A DNA stretch of 64,000 nt from Phoebastria nigripes. Lineage: Eukaryota; Chordata; Aves; Procellariiformes; Diomedeidae. The notes under the pieces are model-generated. The model was given only the letters and a program-made list of their open reading frames with translations, did no database searches and was not told the origin of the DNA. Position 1 is the first letter of the stretch. Every line of letters begins with the position of its first letter. The position numbers and the translations under genes are program-made. Positions 36,770-48,260 of this stretch are shown one piece after another. Location of the stretch: NCBI GenBank assembly GCA_035582835.1, contig JAYKAV010003132.1, positions 2,411,607-2,475,606 of the forward strand, read 5' to 3'.

Positions 36770-36985
36770 AAGGACTAGGGGAACCGAGACTCAAATAGTT
36801 CCAGGGTTTTTAATCTCTCCTCATCTGGAAAACTTACTCATTTTCATTGCTTTTCTCGAGACTTTTCTATTCCTGCCATGTCGAGTTGACCAAAATGGAA
36901 CATAGTATTCAAGGTGAGAGTGCACTATACCACTGATTTATCATTCTTCCCTTTATGGTGCCTAGTGCAAATCAAAAAGTTACAA
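36770..36985 (-). mobile_element. CR1-like internal fragment, minus strand, very old
   Basis: TTTTTAATCTCTCCTCATCT, then GTTGACCAAAATGGAACATA, GTATTCAAGGTGAGAG and a GCACTATACCACTGATTTAT block match the part of CR1 ORF2 that reads on the plus strand like 'cagcctctcctcat...gcccagaactggacacagtattccaggtg...caccagtgctgag'. No protein frame is left. The 3' UTR of this copy is absent, so it is truncated at both ends or partly deleted. Confidence 0.6.
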
Positions 36986-37444
36986 TCATGAAGTAAAGTT
37001 GCAGCTTACAGCTCCTGGACTATACTCCCCACAAATATGGTCTGTGAGAATCCAAATAAGAAAAGAAAAAAAGAACACGGTACATAATGGATATTTAGTA
37101 GATCAGGGGGTATTTTGAATTATCTTTGGACAGTTTCTTTCAGCAGATAAATCAATATTCGGCCTCTTCTTTTGTCAGGTTGTGATGGTGGTATGAAAAA
37201 ATAAGCTTTTGTTTACATCTGAAGATTAAAAGCGGCACAGTGTTAGAATATTCAGTGGAAGCACCGTGATAGATAAGATGTCAAGGAGAGCTCCAGGAAC
37301 TACAACAATGCTTTAAAAAGATAAATACATATACAGTGTTATCTTCTAAGTTGAAGCCTCATACAACTTCACTTTTAAATATGTATGACCAGAATCTTTT
37401 TTGTTCTATCCACATCTTCACACATTTGTAAATGTTCCCTTACA

Positions 37445-37546
37445 AGGCAAACCAATAGACAATGGAATAGATTACCTACAGAAGTAGCCGACGTACTACA
37501 GGGATATTCAAGAGCCAGGTGGCAAAAACAAGCATGAGAATGGGCT
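37445..37546 (+). mobile_element. CR1-like fragment, plus strand
   Basis: AATGGAATAGATTACCTACA, then GAAGTAGCCGACGTAC and AGGGATATTCAAGAGCCAGG match the sense strand of the CR1 ORF2 C terminus (a W-N/D-RLPxEVV...LE-FK-R pattern, 'gaacaggctgcc...gaagtggt...ggtattcaagagcc'). It is the only CR1-related piece on the plus strand and lies some 460 bases from a minus-strand fragment. Confidence 0.6.
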
Positions 37547-38704
37547 GTAAAAAATAACTTTGTGGCAGTCAGGACTCAAGAGGAATTCTTGGTGAACTTT
37601 ACGTTTTCTGGCTTTGCTGTTCCCCAAATGACTGACTCCCGATTCAGACTGCAAGAAAATTTTTACTTGATCTCATCAGCATCTGAGGAAAACAATATCT
37701 TCTGCATTTTTGGGGAAGATCTCATATTTCTTGCTGTCCATCCAGTGTCTTGGGAAGCTTGTTCAGTGCATTTCATGTGGTTGGTCCCTAGACCTGGGTA
37801 GCCCAGCAGAGCTGGAGGCCATGCACTGCTTTTTGTAGAATTGTCTGCAATAAAAATGAACCAACAAACAGGGACAAGAATTCAGCCTGGGAGAATATTC
37901 TGGGGATTATTTCTATACACACTCTGTTCTTACCCTACACCTCTGCTTTTGGCAATTGTCAAATGCAACACGCTGGGCTAAATTAACTTAGGTCTAAATC
38001 AGCACAACTACATTTCTGTGTAGGCCTGGTCTGAAAACATGATGATGATGAAAAAAAAAAAAAATTTCCAGTTCTTTCTTCCTGTGGGTATATTAGATGT
38101 AAATTCAAACATAGGCTGCATTCTCAGAACACCTTTCCCCCAAAAAAAATAAAAAGCCCAACAAAAAACACCTAAGGTGCTTAAGCACCCAAATTCCATT
38201 GGAAAACTAGTGTACTTTATGAACACTGTTATCTCTTATCTTGTAGGAATTAAAGATCTCAGTGGTATCACAGTAGAGCAATTTCCCATGCATCAGTGAC
38301 ACACTAACATAATCCCTCTATATTGACAGGATATCTCAAACCTGAGACACATCAAAGTGTTAGGCAGCTGATCAGTTTAAATACAACTGCCATTAGAAAA
38401 CATTTTCATATCATGCAACTTTACATAAACAGACTATCAGAGATGTGCACAGATTAATGAAATGGGGAAATGCTCTAACAAGCCACAGTGGACATGGAGG
38501 GAATCCTCCAGGACATGTTCATCCTTTTGCTGTGGATTGGGAGACCATACAGCATTTAGCTCCTTCCCACTTGTTGAGCTTGTTCTAAGCCAGTCCTGTA
38601 GGATCCAGATCATTCTCTGGGACAGACCACTTCCACCATGTGCTGATAATAAGAAGGTATAGCCACGTCTACTGGATCAAATTAAAAGTCACTCAAACCT
38701 TGCC
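37547..38704. other. Single-copy DNA, nothing recognised
   Basis: No gene is recognised. A 79-codon frame (37562-37801) is unsupported. An A run lies at 38050-38064, and AACACCTAAGGTGCTTAAGC (38168-38187) hints at another eroded old repeat. Confidence 0.55.
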
Positions 38705-38830
38705 TGAGTTCTATACAGACAATAAAAAGCCAGTTCATGCCCCAAAGAGTTTATAACGTAAGTGGCATATGAGAGTCAGCAAACGTAATGCAAAGGGAAA
38801 ACTGGGAGATGGTACTGGTTACCATAGTCA
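38705..38830 (+). mobile_element. Ancient interspersed repeat relic (family not assigned), copy 2
   Basis: TTCATGCCCCAAAGAGTTTA and TAACGTAAGTGGCATATGAG, followed by CAGCAAACGTAATGCAAAGG, resemble the block 'tgccccaaagagcttacaatctaagtataagacaag' of the same old amniote repeat as at 36.4 kb. The two copies overlap in the 'aagagtttataa/aagtaatttgtaa' region. Confidence 0.5.
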
Positions 38831-41239
38831 CAGGAGCTGCCTAACACTTTGACATGTCTCAGGTTTTGAAAGTGGTAGTATTTTTATATCAAAATAAAGG
38901 AATTAAATAACTGTATCACAATGCAAAATCCTCTTACAGAGAAAATGCTGTGTTTCTCAGTGAAAAAGAGATTTCCTCCACTCTCCCCTACATTTGCTTT
39001 AAAAGTATTCAAAGAAATCATGGTTAACACATCCTTATTATTTAATCAAAACTCCTTCCTATGATTTTTATTGAAATAAACAACTGATTTCATTATCTAT
39101 GTGACCTCCAAGACGTATATTACAGCTTGCCCCGTCCCTGTGTTTATGGTATCAACAGAAATGAATAATTCAGACATCTGTCCCAGCCACTGTATTTTTA
39201 TCACCACTTAAGTCATCTTTGGCTATGTTTTCACCTCGGTCTCATTCAGAATCTTGCCCTTTCTTGCTGGTTGCTTTCTATAGCCAGCAAGCAAATCATC
39301 CAAGAATAGAGTATTTAGAATTAGCACCAGTGTTAAACATTAGAATGTAGGCTGTGTTCTTTCCTTTTCTTTTTTGTCCAAGCAAGTAATTGCTTCTTTG
39401 TCCATTTAAATGCAAAATTAGAAAAAAAAGACGAAGTGGAAAATTTGGACATTATAGTACACAAAATGCAAGTTTATGGGAAGTATGTTACATATATAAA
39501 AGAGTCAGACACATTTCACATTTGGCAATGTGAAAAGCATTACTAAATGTAACTGGCTTCACCCATATCACATTTATTGCTCAATCACCATAATGTTTAT
39601 TTTACAAAGTGCTTAAGTATTTGGTCAAATCGGAGCATGTGAAGCTCTCCATGGGCACACAGCTAAATAAGTACTTCAGTACAACATAGGTTTAATGCAA
39701 AACACAGAGCCAGTCGTTTGGGGGAAAAAAAAAAAAAGAAAAAGACTCTCACACCACACTAGACTTGCTCCCTAAAATATGTTTTGCACTCTGGTCAAAT
39801 TTACAAGACTTGAGTCATTTGAACTGACGTATTTGTTTCTGGATGATTTGTTGTTGTTGGTTTTGTTCTTTCCATAGCACTCTGATTTTGAGAAGGGATA
39901 CTAAGAAATGCTAACTTACTCCATTCAGAGAAGTCACAGACTGACTGGCCCCAGAAGGTCTTTGAAATCTGAGGCAAAAACTTTATATTGTGAAATTGTT
40001 CCCTGCATTTTTCAGGATGAAGATATATGTATGGTAAGAAACGTACATGTTTGTTTGACCATTCAAGTTTAACTGAACTCATTTGAGGTTTCAAGGTAAT
40101 TCGATATTCATATTAGTAATAAGGAAATACAATTATACTTCAAATTGAAGGAACAACTACATCAAATGGTTCATTGTTAAAATGATTCTTTCCTCCTCTT
40201 TTTTTTTTACTTTTCTAAAAAATATAGAAAATTATACCTAAAATAAGCTCAAAGAAGAATAGAGACTGCACAAACCAGCACTGTTACCCAGACTTTCAAT
40301 AATTTAGTAACCCAGAAGAAATCTTATCTAAATCACATTCTCGCTTTTTGTTTCAGTTTGGTCAGTTGGCTCAAACAATTTCTGGACAAGTGAAACAGGA
40401 GAGAGATACGGGTGCTACCTCAATGCAACTGATTCTTATATGGTACATAAGGAGATAAAATATCTTTCCTGTTTTCTTCCCCTTCTAAGTTAAAACACAA
40501 TAGAGATAAAGGGAGATATAACCCACATGCTTGAACCTTTGATAGAAACCACAAGGGAAGCAGAAAAAGACAAATATCCCCCTAATGACAGACTCCCTGA
40601 TAGCACAAATCCAACTAATTTATTTTCCAATATACCCAGCAAAAAAGACAGAGTTTGTGGAGAGGCTGGAGGGAGGGAAAGGAGGCAGGCAGCAGAAAAG
40701 AAATGGGGAGAAGTAAAGAATACTTAATTATGGATTTTTTTCAAGGTAACTCTGTATTTTGACCTAACGATGCACTGGTTTCAGATATGCTTTGTACTTC
40801 ACCACACAAGCTTTTTCTTTACTGCCATGGTAGGACCAAGAAGCTGGGCTTAAAGAATATTTTGGGTTCTTTATATGAAACCTATGGAATATTCAGGAGA
40901 GGTTATTTATGAATTTTATTTAAAAGCCTACTCAAATGGCTCATATTGATCTCTCTAAATGTATATTTTGGTATGATATCCACTTGGACAACACATTAGT
41001 AATGCCATGAATCACCTGGGTATCTTCTGCGTGTACTCCATGAAAGGAACAAAGCAATAAGCAAAGAAGCAGAGAGAAGGTCTCAAGCTTTGAAATTGTA
41101 AAGCTCATACCCCAATAACAAAACTTCACTTGATGAAAAAACATTCAGAACGGACACTAGCTGTTTTCCGAATATATATGGGGCTGAGCTGGGCAGATTG
41201 TCCATCCAACTGTTAGGAGTATCTAATGGCTTAGGGTTT
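38831..41239. other. Single-copy DNA, no gene found
   Basis: No gene is recognised; the largest frame is 97 codons (39801-40094 minus). Positions 39150-39450 are complex and include ATGCAAAAT (39409-39417), close to the POU octamer, but nothing decides between chance and regulation. A-run at 39725-39736. Confidence 0.55.
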
Positions 41240-41376
41240 GGTTTTATTTTCAGCTTAGCCCCTTTACAGCTGAATAATTCACTTAATGTCTTACCTGTAA
41301 AACAATGTTATTGACTTCCACAGAAAAGTTCTGAAATCTTCTAATGAAACACACTTTATCAGAGATGAGTATTATC
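41240..41376 (+). mobile_element. MIR-like SINE relic including the 3' tail
   Basis: TTCACTTAATGTCTTACCTG, then TAAAACAATGTTATTGACTT, CTGAAATCTTCTAATGAAAC and GAGATGAGTATTATCC follow in order the MIR-like SINE blocks 'cacttaacctctctgtgcc...ctgtaaaatggggataatga', 'gagatctactgatgaaaa' and the tail 'gctgagtattatt'. It is the best-preserved 3' half of this SINE type in the window. Confidence 0.6.
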
Positions 41377-43170
41377 CCTTTTGGTAAGTGAGACACAAAG
41401 GATCTTAGGCACCATAGTGCTCATTATTGTAGCACCTATCATTTAAGCCCTGGGCCATCGCAGCCGTGACAGCTATTTTCTTTGTGCTGGGGCACCACTG
41501 TCATGGAATCTGGGGAGGAGTGTGGGCTTCAGGCAAGGAACAACAAAGTGGTGAAAAAGACCAGTATCCTAGCGATGAGGCGCTCATATGATACAAAGAT
41601 GTTTTTCATTCTAGTTCTGTCTCCTTTTAGAATTACGAGTTTAAAATAGAGGTAAAAGCATTGCAATTTAGAGCTCTGCACCTTCACTTAAATGCTCAAG
41701 TAATAAACTTAAGAATAACGTTCACGCAGTTTCTCTTAGCAATGGCATGTGAAATGGACAGTTTTAATATAGATGATTTAGACTACACCCATACCCACCT
41801 CCAGCATCAAAAAACCTGTAACTAAGAAGCAGCTTTTGAGATGGAAAAAGGTGGAAATTGATCTCAAATCTCCTGTTTCCTGAACCAGTAGGCAAACTAT
41901 GGATTCAAAAAGGATTCTCGTCAGCATACTTCCCTTTAGTTAAGTCTTCTGAAGTGCCTGATCTGTTAGGCATACTCTGAATGCGTCCATCAGACCAAGT
42001 CCTGTAATGACCTAGAATGAGGAATGTCTACTCTGCAAATCCCAGAAGAGCTCATAAGCGATAGAGAAGCCAAAGAATTCAAACAGGACTGAAACAAGTT
42101 TGGGAATCATGTATGTGACTGGAGGAAGCCAAGAGTTAGGCAGCAACTGGAGTGGAGCACAAATATTTTTGTATATCTGGCATTGTAAAGAAAGTGACAA
42201 TGTTCTGTAATATTTTATGTTCATTGTGTCTAATGATACACCTGAGTTTCACCACCTCTCTGTGTGCTATTTATATGTGGAGGAATGGGTGAAAGCCTTT
42301 TCCCCAGAGAAGAAATGAGATGATATAAATAGCTGTCTGAATGGCCTATCAAAAATTGAATGGAACAACTATGTGAGGAAAAACTACTGGGTAAGACAGT
42401 TTGAAAACCAGTTTTTAGGAACATTGGTGAACAGAAAATGTTAAAACAAATTATGAAAACACATCAGAAGAAAGACAAGTCAACAAAGGCTTTTTCTTCT
42501 ATGTGATTTAGGTTACTGGCTTAAAGGACTTATGCCTTCTGTTTTTCCTGTATAAAAAGATTTAATGTGTTTTATATTCTCCTGACCCAAAAATGCTAGT
42601 TTGTTTTAGAGTTGCTGGCTGTTTCTCACCTGGACTGTTTTCAGCACAGAGTATGTTTCAAGCCCATTTAAGGAAGCCACACAGTTGAACAAGGGTGCTG
42701 TGACTTTATAGCTTCAAAGCTGAAGGAATCAGGGATGTTCTCCCCTGTGTAGTAGCTGTGCCAGAGGCAAGCTTTAGGGAGTACTTAAGAATGTAACAGA
42801 AAAGACAAGAAAAGAAAAGGAAAAAAAAAAAAAAGACAAAAAAAAAAGCCTTCAAAGAATTTTCAGGGAGCGAGCTGATAAATATTTTGCTTTTCTCTTG
42901 CAAGTCCTTATTTGCTCCTGGTTTAGCTAGTTCTGAGTCCAAAATTTTTTAATACCAGTGACCCTGGATGTTGCCATAGGTGTCTTCCAAACTGAATTTT
43001 TCAACTGATTCTAGCGATAATCTACCATTGTGTAAATTCCTGCTAAGTGTGTGGCAAACTTTAGCTTCTGCACATTCCAGATTGATAATGTCACCCAACT
43101 TCTTGCTGAATAGCACTCATCTGGGAGTAGAACATAAGCAAAAAAAAAAAATGTTCCCTGCTGCTCAGAA
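41377..43170. other. Single-copy DNA, no gene found
   Basis: No gene is recognised. A-rich tract at 42820-42847. The minus-strand frame across it (42706-42942) encodes poly-Phe and is a low-complexity artefact. Confidence 0.55.
42820..42847. repeat. Interrupted poly-A tract
   Basis: Two A runs separated by GAC; low complexity. Confidence 0.85.
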
Positions 43171-43305
43171 AGCATGGTCTTGTGATTAAGACACTGCTTT
43201 CTGTCTTAGAAATTATACATTTAATTGCCAGATCTTCCACAAATTTACTTATATGCAAATCACTTCCTCTCTTTCTGCTGCACTTTCCTGGCTGCAAGTT
43301 CAGGA
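43171..43305 (+). mobile_element. MIR-like SINE, near full head and core
   Basis: AGCATGGTCTTGTGATTAAG, ACACTGCTTTCTGTCTTAG, GCCAGATCTTCCACAAATTT, ATATGCAAATCACTTCCTCT and CTGCACTTTCCTGGCTGCAA align in order with the tRNA-like head ('agcatggtctagtggttaagacac') and core ('gctctgccac...gcaagtcacttcacctctctgtgcctcagttt') of a MIR-like SINE. The octamer ATGCAAAT (43253-43260) arises inside the core. Confidence 0.65.
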
Positions 43306-43359
43306 TTTACAGCTACCTCTACTGTAACTAACGCTATTTAAATCAAAGTCTGTGTAGTC

Positions 43360-43485
43360 AAGTACTGATCAGAACATTAGCCTGGGTTCACACCCCTGGT
43401 CTGCCACAAAATACTGGTGAGACCCCAGGCATGTCACTTAGCCTGTATTTTAGCTTGATTTTCATCTCCCTTATGTGAACCATAA
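43360..43485 (+). mobile_element. Second MIR-like SINE, same orientation
   Basis: GCCTGGGTTCACACCCCTGG, TCTGCCACAAAATACTGGTG, AGACCCCAGGCATGTCACTT and AGCCTGTATTTTAGCTTGAT match the MIR core ('cctgggttcgaatcctggctctgccac...tgtgaccttgggcaagtcacttaacct'). The box B-like GGTTCACACCC is still visible. It lies about 55 bases after another MIR-like copy, in the same orientation. Confidence 0.7.
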
Positions 43486-45436
43486 GCCATATTGTCTCTC
43501 TGGGGTGTATGTTCAGTAATATTTTCAGTGAGCTTCTGTGATGGTTTTTCAAACCACATTATTACCCAGATAGATTTTGGATGGAACTGGTGCAGCACAG
43601 GAGGTATTTCTATTGTTTAGACAAGTTATCTTTGTCAAGCTGAAAGAAAAGAAGAAGATGAGAGAGAAAATGAAACCTACACCTCACTAAATAACTGGCA
43701 TTAGGAATTTTATAGTTTGTGTTTCTCCTCTAAGAATGTTTGGGATGTTGGTCTTATAATCCTTCACGTAATTTTCATGATAAGTGCTTGACTTTTCTAG
43801 TTAGCTTGAGTCTGCCTCGAGTGAGAGATGTGCATCATCCGGGGATTAATATCTTTTTGTTTTATGCATATTGCTGGTTGAATACTGGTGCTGAATGCTT
43901 TTCACATTTCCTGTATGATTTGAAGGCTCTATCTGAATCCTGACCTGCCATTGCTACTTTTGTCTTTTATTTCTCCTTTTAGTAGCATTCATTGTTTTTA
44001 TTTAATTTTTTTGTTTGGCTGTTTTTTGTTTTCCTTTCTCTTTTTTTCCTGCTTTTATTACAGCTGTAAAAATGAAAAATTATTTTATTGTATATATACA
44101 CAATTTCTTTTGAAACTTTCTCACTCGTGACTGACTAATCACTACTAGGGGATATGGAAACCACTCTCAATATGTGGTTTAAGAAGGGTATAAAACTAGA
44201 GCAGAACAAAGAAAGAAATATTCACCACAGTACAATATGGTGCTAAGGTTTCTGTAGTATCTTAGTACTGGCAATATTTTCTTTGCTGGCATGGTTATAA
44301 GTGTATTACATACACACACACACGCAAACGCAGTCACATTTTACCACCTCATATTTCTCAGGAATATGATCCCACTAATCTTTAAGTATTTACCTACATC
44401 AATGGAGGTAAGGCTTTTTAGCCAATGGCTGGAGAAGCACCTCCATATCATATGCATTTCAGGGAACCACCTCAGTGTGGTCCTGCAGACTATACACCTA
44501 TGGGCATCTGGAGTGCATTGGTGGTCTGTGGGAGTGCATCATCTGGTTTAAGTATTTCTGGAATGGGAACATCAGAAGTTTCACTGAAAAGGTGCACTCC
44601 TAATCTGAACTGAAATGTTAATGTAGACAAGCCTTCAGTTCATCTTGGAATTCATCTGTTTGCTTTTAGATAAGTAGTCTGGATTTGCAATGGTATTTTA
44701 ATGTTGTACTTCTATTTGGATTCCAAATACACATCAATTTCCATGGGAGTTAAAACAGGTTTTGAGTGGCTCTAAGATAAAGGCCATTATTTCACTTTGC
44801 CTTATTTTCTTGTCCTTCTTGTCATGTTTAAGTTCAAATCCTCTGTTTTCTCCACAGGGATAAAGAATGTCCCTCCTCCTGGAAATTCTGACATTTCTGA
44901 AATTCAGTTTTCTGCCAAGCTTTGACATGCGCTTTGTTCACATACAGACATACAGAGAAATATGTTACACATTTTTTCTGGGGAAAAAAATGAAATCTGA
45001 ATCCCCAACACCTCTTTATATTGTCACATTTCTTAATTTTGTTAAAGAGAAAGCTTTCTAACAGAAAATGTCCAATGTTAACCATTACATTATACCAAAT
45101 CTATGTATGCATTGGCATTTAAATACATATTATAATGTAGCCTAACAGCCAGAAAAACATGAATCAAAACAATAAAACTAAATGAATATTTTCTTTCCTT
45201 TTCATGAGGATATGATTTAATTTATCAAAAGAAAATGAGATTGTCTAAGTGCAAGAAGAGAGATAAGCATCTTCCAAGAGTGTCTCATCTTACTAGTCTT
45301 AGACATCAACCTAAGATTAGAGCTCTATGAACTGAATCCACCCACTTGTTTTGGACAGTGTCCTTTCTTGCTGTTACATTGCTCTATACCCCTGAGAATG
45401 TAGGTGAAATTCTATAATTGATTTGTTGAGTGATTT
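43486..45436. other. Single-copy DNA, no gene found
   Basis: No gene is recognised; the longest frames are 86 and 83 codons without motifs. There is a short CA run at 44312-44323 and T-rich stretches near 43980-44050. Confidence 0.55.
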
Positions 45437-45481
45437 AATTTTTTTTTCTTTTTTTTTCTTTTTTTTTTTCTTTTTTTTTCC
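45437..45481. repeat. (T8-11C)n tract
   Basis: Poly-T is broken by single Cs at near-regular spacing (runs of eight to eleven Ts). It forms the left border of the complex block at 45.5 kb. Confidence 0.9.
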
Positions 45482-45499
45482 TCAAGCACTTCAGGCTAA

Positions 45500-46050
45500 A
45501 AACTGCAACCCATCAAGTGACATCCTTTGAAGTCTCTGGACTACAAATCCACAACAATGGTCCTCCTGTCCATGCTTTACCTGCTACTTCAACACTCAAA
45601 ACCTTTGGTCTTGGCAGTGGGCAACCCAGTGAAATGGAGTCACATCTGCCCCTCGCTTTGATGGTGTTGGAAAGCTCTCCATGCAGGTGCCTGAGCCATA
45701 GAGGAGCGTCGAAAACCCAAGGTCTGGCTTTTGTAATGACTGCTGCAGAAGGTATTTTTAACCTGCAGTTTTAGAAAAGCTCTTGGAGGTGCCAGCTAGC
45801 CCATCCTACGCCATTCAGCAGAGGCTCCCTCTGTATCTATTTCTCTATTGTTTTGTTTCTTTTTATGGTTGCCTGTTTCTCTGCAGGTAGCTCAGCGATT
45901 AGCGAAGCAACCGACTCTGCCTTTTTCAGCTCATCTCAGGGTTCCAGGCAAAACAAGCCCATTTGAAGCAGAGCCCGACGCTCGCAATAATTCCCCATAT
46001 GTTGATTTTCACACCAGCCTTGGGTGGCTGCACCTCATTATTTGATTTTC
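45500..46050. promoter_or_regulatory. Candidate conserved non-coding element (possible non-coding exon)
   Basis: About 550 bases of complex, balanced-composition sequence with no detectable repeat. CpGs cluster around 45895-45985 (GCGATTAGCGAAGC, CCCGACGCTCGC). It holds SOX/FOX-like ATTGTTTTG near 45848, an E-box CAGGTG (45684-45689) and a good splice-acceptor-like pyrimidine tract ending TCTCTGCAG at 45887. The two plus-strand frames (85 and 65 codons) show no domain. It may be an enhancer or a lncRNA exon; conservation cannot be tested here. Confidence 0.3.
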
Positions 46051-46061
46051 TCTGCATCAGT

Positions 46062-46114
46062 TTTGTTTGTGTGTGTGTCTGTGTGTGTGTCTCTGTGTGT
46101 CTGTGCATGTGTGG
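46062..46114. repeat. (TG)n microsatellite with TC interruptions
   Basis: GTTTGTGTGTGTGTCTGTGT, then GTGTGTCTCTGTGTGTCTGT: an interrupted TG repeat. Confidence 0.9.
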
Positions 46115-46531
46115 CTTTTTTCTTTCTAGTTTGAAGTGACTCTGACCTAAATAGAGGAAAGTGTGGGTGGCAGTTTAGTTGTAGGTGCCACTTCAAAGCC
46201 TCAAAATGCTACAATCTACAAATAAGTACTTTAAGGGAGGAGAGGGGGGAGAAGACATCAGTGTGTATTCAGGGATGTCACTTGTGACAGGACTAACAAC
46301 AGATGAACCCCAGAGGCTCTGATTTCTACGTGTATTACACCCCACACGTCTCTGGAGCTTAGGGGGTGGATTTTTAAAGGACTCATTTGCATATCACTAG
46401 ATCTAATGCAGTTAAGTTTACGATTTAACAAAACTGAGCTGAAAGGGAAATACCACAAAAAGAAAATGCATGATCCCTTTTAATTAAATCAAGACAAGAT
46501 CCCAGCTTCCCAAAGACCTTTGGATTACACA

Positions 46532-46586
46532 GAAAAAAAAAAAAAAAAAAANAAAAAAAAAAAAAAAAGAAATGAAAAAAAAAAAG
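46532..46586. repeat. Long poly-A tract with one N
   Basis: Over 35 As in a row apart from an N at 46552, then shorter A runs. No retroposed body was recognised to its left. Confidence 0.9.
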
Positions 46587-46899
46587 CATTCTTATGAACC
46601 ATGATCAAATACATTTAAACCCAAAGTGTGAATTACTGGGAACAGCAAAGTACATTAAGCAGACAATATAGCTTTTACCATAAGATACAACTATACATGT
46701 AACAGCAAAGCACTCTTGGGATTTGCAGATGTGTATGGTTAAGGATGACAGTTATTTACTTTAACCTGTTACTGCTGTTATGTGTAAGTCTGTCACTCAG
46801 CCCACATCTGGTTACTGAACATCGTAAGCATTGGGTTCTGACTTTCTGTAAGCTTAAAGCTAAACAGGCAAAATACAAAACAAATATGCATGTGGGCAA

Positions 46900-47345
46900 G
46901 TTGTGGCTTAGACTGGGCTGCAGAGCTCTCCACAGCTTCCTAGCTGGGAGTCCAGTTTATCACAGCAAGTTAACTTTCGCATTTCCACTTTCCCTACAAA
47001 CTCCTTTGGGAACACCCGACGATACTTGTCTTTCCATTCATGCTTTCCAGCCACTTTCTTCGAGAATTATTTTCACTCTGTAAATCACTTGATGAAAAAC
47101 TATTCTTCAGGAAATTAATATTGAGAATGCATTTTAGAAGCCAGAATTGTAAAACTAACACTGAGAAATGTGCTGGTTCACTGGGAGAGAAAGGGAGCAG
47201 CAGCCTCCACAGCTGGGTAAAAGAGCCAAGCCTGAAGCCCACCCCAGCCACGGTGACCCGTTGGGCTGCAGTCCTTAAGGCACACCGCTTTGTACAGCCA
47301 CCGACAGAGTGATGTGATGCGGCTGACGTCACGTTTAGCTACATG
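46900..47345. promoter_or_regulatory. Candidate regulatory block with a perfect CRE
   Basis: Complex sequence ends in a GC-richer part (47200-47340) containing the full palindromic cAMP-response element TGACGTCA at 47324-47331, flanked by GATGCGGC and CGTTTAGC. Overlapping frames on both strands (112, 112, 103 and 90 codons) reflect locally low stop density and not a known protein. A promoter or enhancer is possible; no TATA box, CpG island or exon is visible. Confidence 0.35.
47324..47331. promoter_or_regulatory. Consensus CRE palindrome
   Basis: TGACGTCA is the exact CREB/ATF consensus. CpG-containing eight-mers of this type are depleted in AT-rich vertebrate DNA, so an intact copy is worth noting. 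Function is an inference. Confidence 0.45.
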
Positions 47346-47899
47346 TGACCCCATTTCAAGGCCAAGGAGGTACCCCTTAAAGATGAGTAAAGCTGTCTCC
47401 TGAGTATTCCTTCCAACCAACTTTATCACTGAGCCTAGAAAATATAGCACAACAGGTCCTACACTTGTGTTGTTAACTTTTCTCTCCACACCTTAACTAT
47501 GCCAATCTAGGCCTTACTCACTCTCTTTTTATACTGAGATATTTAATCTTGTCCTTTTATGCATATATACAATTTGATAATATAAGCAAACTGTCTTTAA
47601 ATAAGTTAGGGTTTGAATTTACAGTATACGTGATGATAAGTGCTCATGTATGATCTTTCAGTAATAAGGAGAATCCCTCTCACACTTAGGAGAAAAATAT
47701 AAGTTATATGACGACTACGATGACTAAGTTATACGGTAACAGAAGAAGAACATATACTTGGTTGGATGCCCATCTACACTGTACTTTACCTCGTACTATC
47801 TTGTTTGTCTTTCGCTAAACTTAAAAAAAGGGAATAAACAAATTTAGGTAATTCAGGGGCCATAAAGACAATAAAGCAGAATTATATTAAGACTAACAG

Positions 47900-48260
47900 T
47901 TAAGGCATTCTCATGAGTTGTGGCAAGTGTAAGTTGGAGTTGCCTGACATGAAGGAGGACATCTCTGTAAAACACAGAGTGAAAACTAGCTGCTGTCGTC
48001 AGTGCTACGAACTGTCCTACTACACTTCTGAACAGGACCTGCTGCCCTTTGCACAAAATCCAGCACTGTCGCCGCGCGTTGGGCTCCCTGGGAAAGGCAG
48101 GTGAAAGGATGCCCAGAAATGCAATCCTAAACACTTATGTGAAAACAGCTGCTGGGCTGCTTGCCTCTGTCAAGACGATGGCTTTGGGTACGTGCAGTAA
48201 TGGAGTTTTAAGATGCTCTGTAAGTCTTGCGGCAAAAAATGGAGATGCCTGTGAATACTG
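47900..48260. promoter_or_regulatory. Candidate conserved element with CpG cluster
   Basis: A complex 360-base block with a dense CpG patch at 48068-48079 (GTCGCCGCGCGT) in an otherwise CpG-poor region, plus GACGATGG and GTACGTGC. Small frames (63 and 70 plus, 93 minus codons) have no motif. AAAGGCAGGTGAAAG near 48094 resembles a splice donor, but no partner acceptor is evident. Confidence 0.28.

Noticed and set aside
38168..38210. AACACCTAAGGTGCTTAAGC... as another old repeat
   Set aside because: Only about 20 bases resemble a known reptile-type repeat; too short to call.
46532..46586. Poly-A tract as the tail of a processed pseudogene
   Set aside because: No retrocopied coding sequence or flanking target duplication is visible upstream.
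46994..47489. Overlapping 90-112-codon frames on both strands
   Set aside because: Several frames open together indicate low stop density from composition, not coding. Kept only as a candidate regulatory block.
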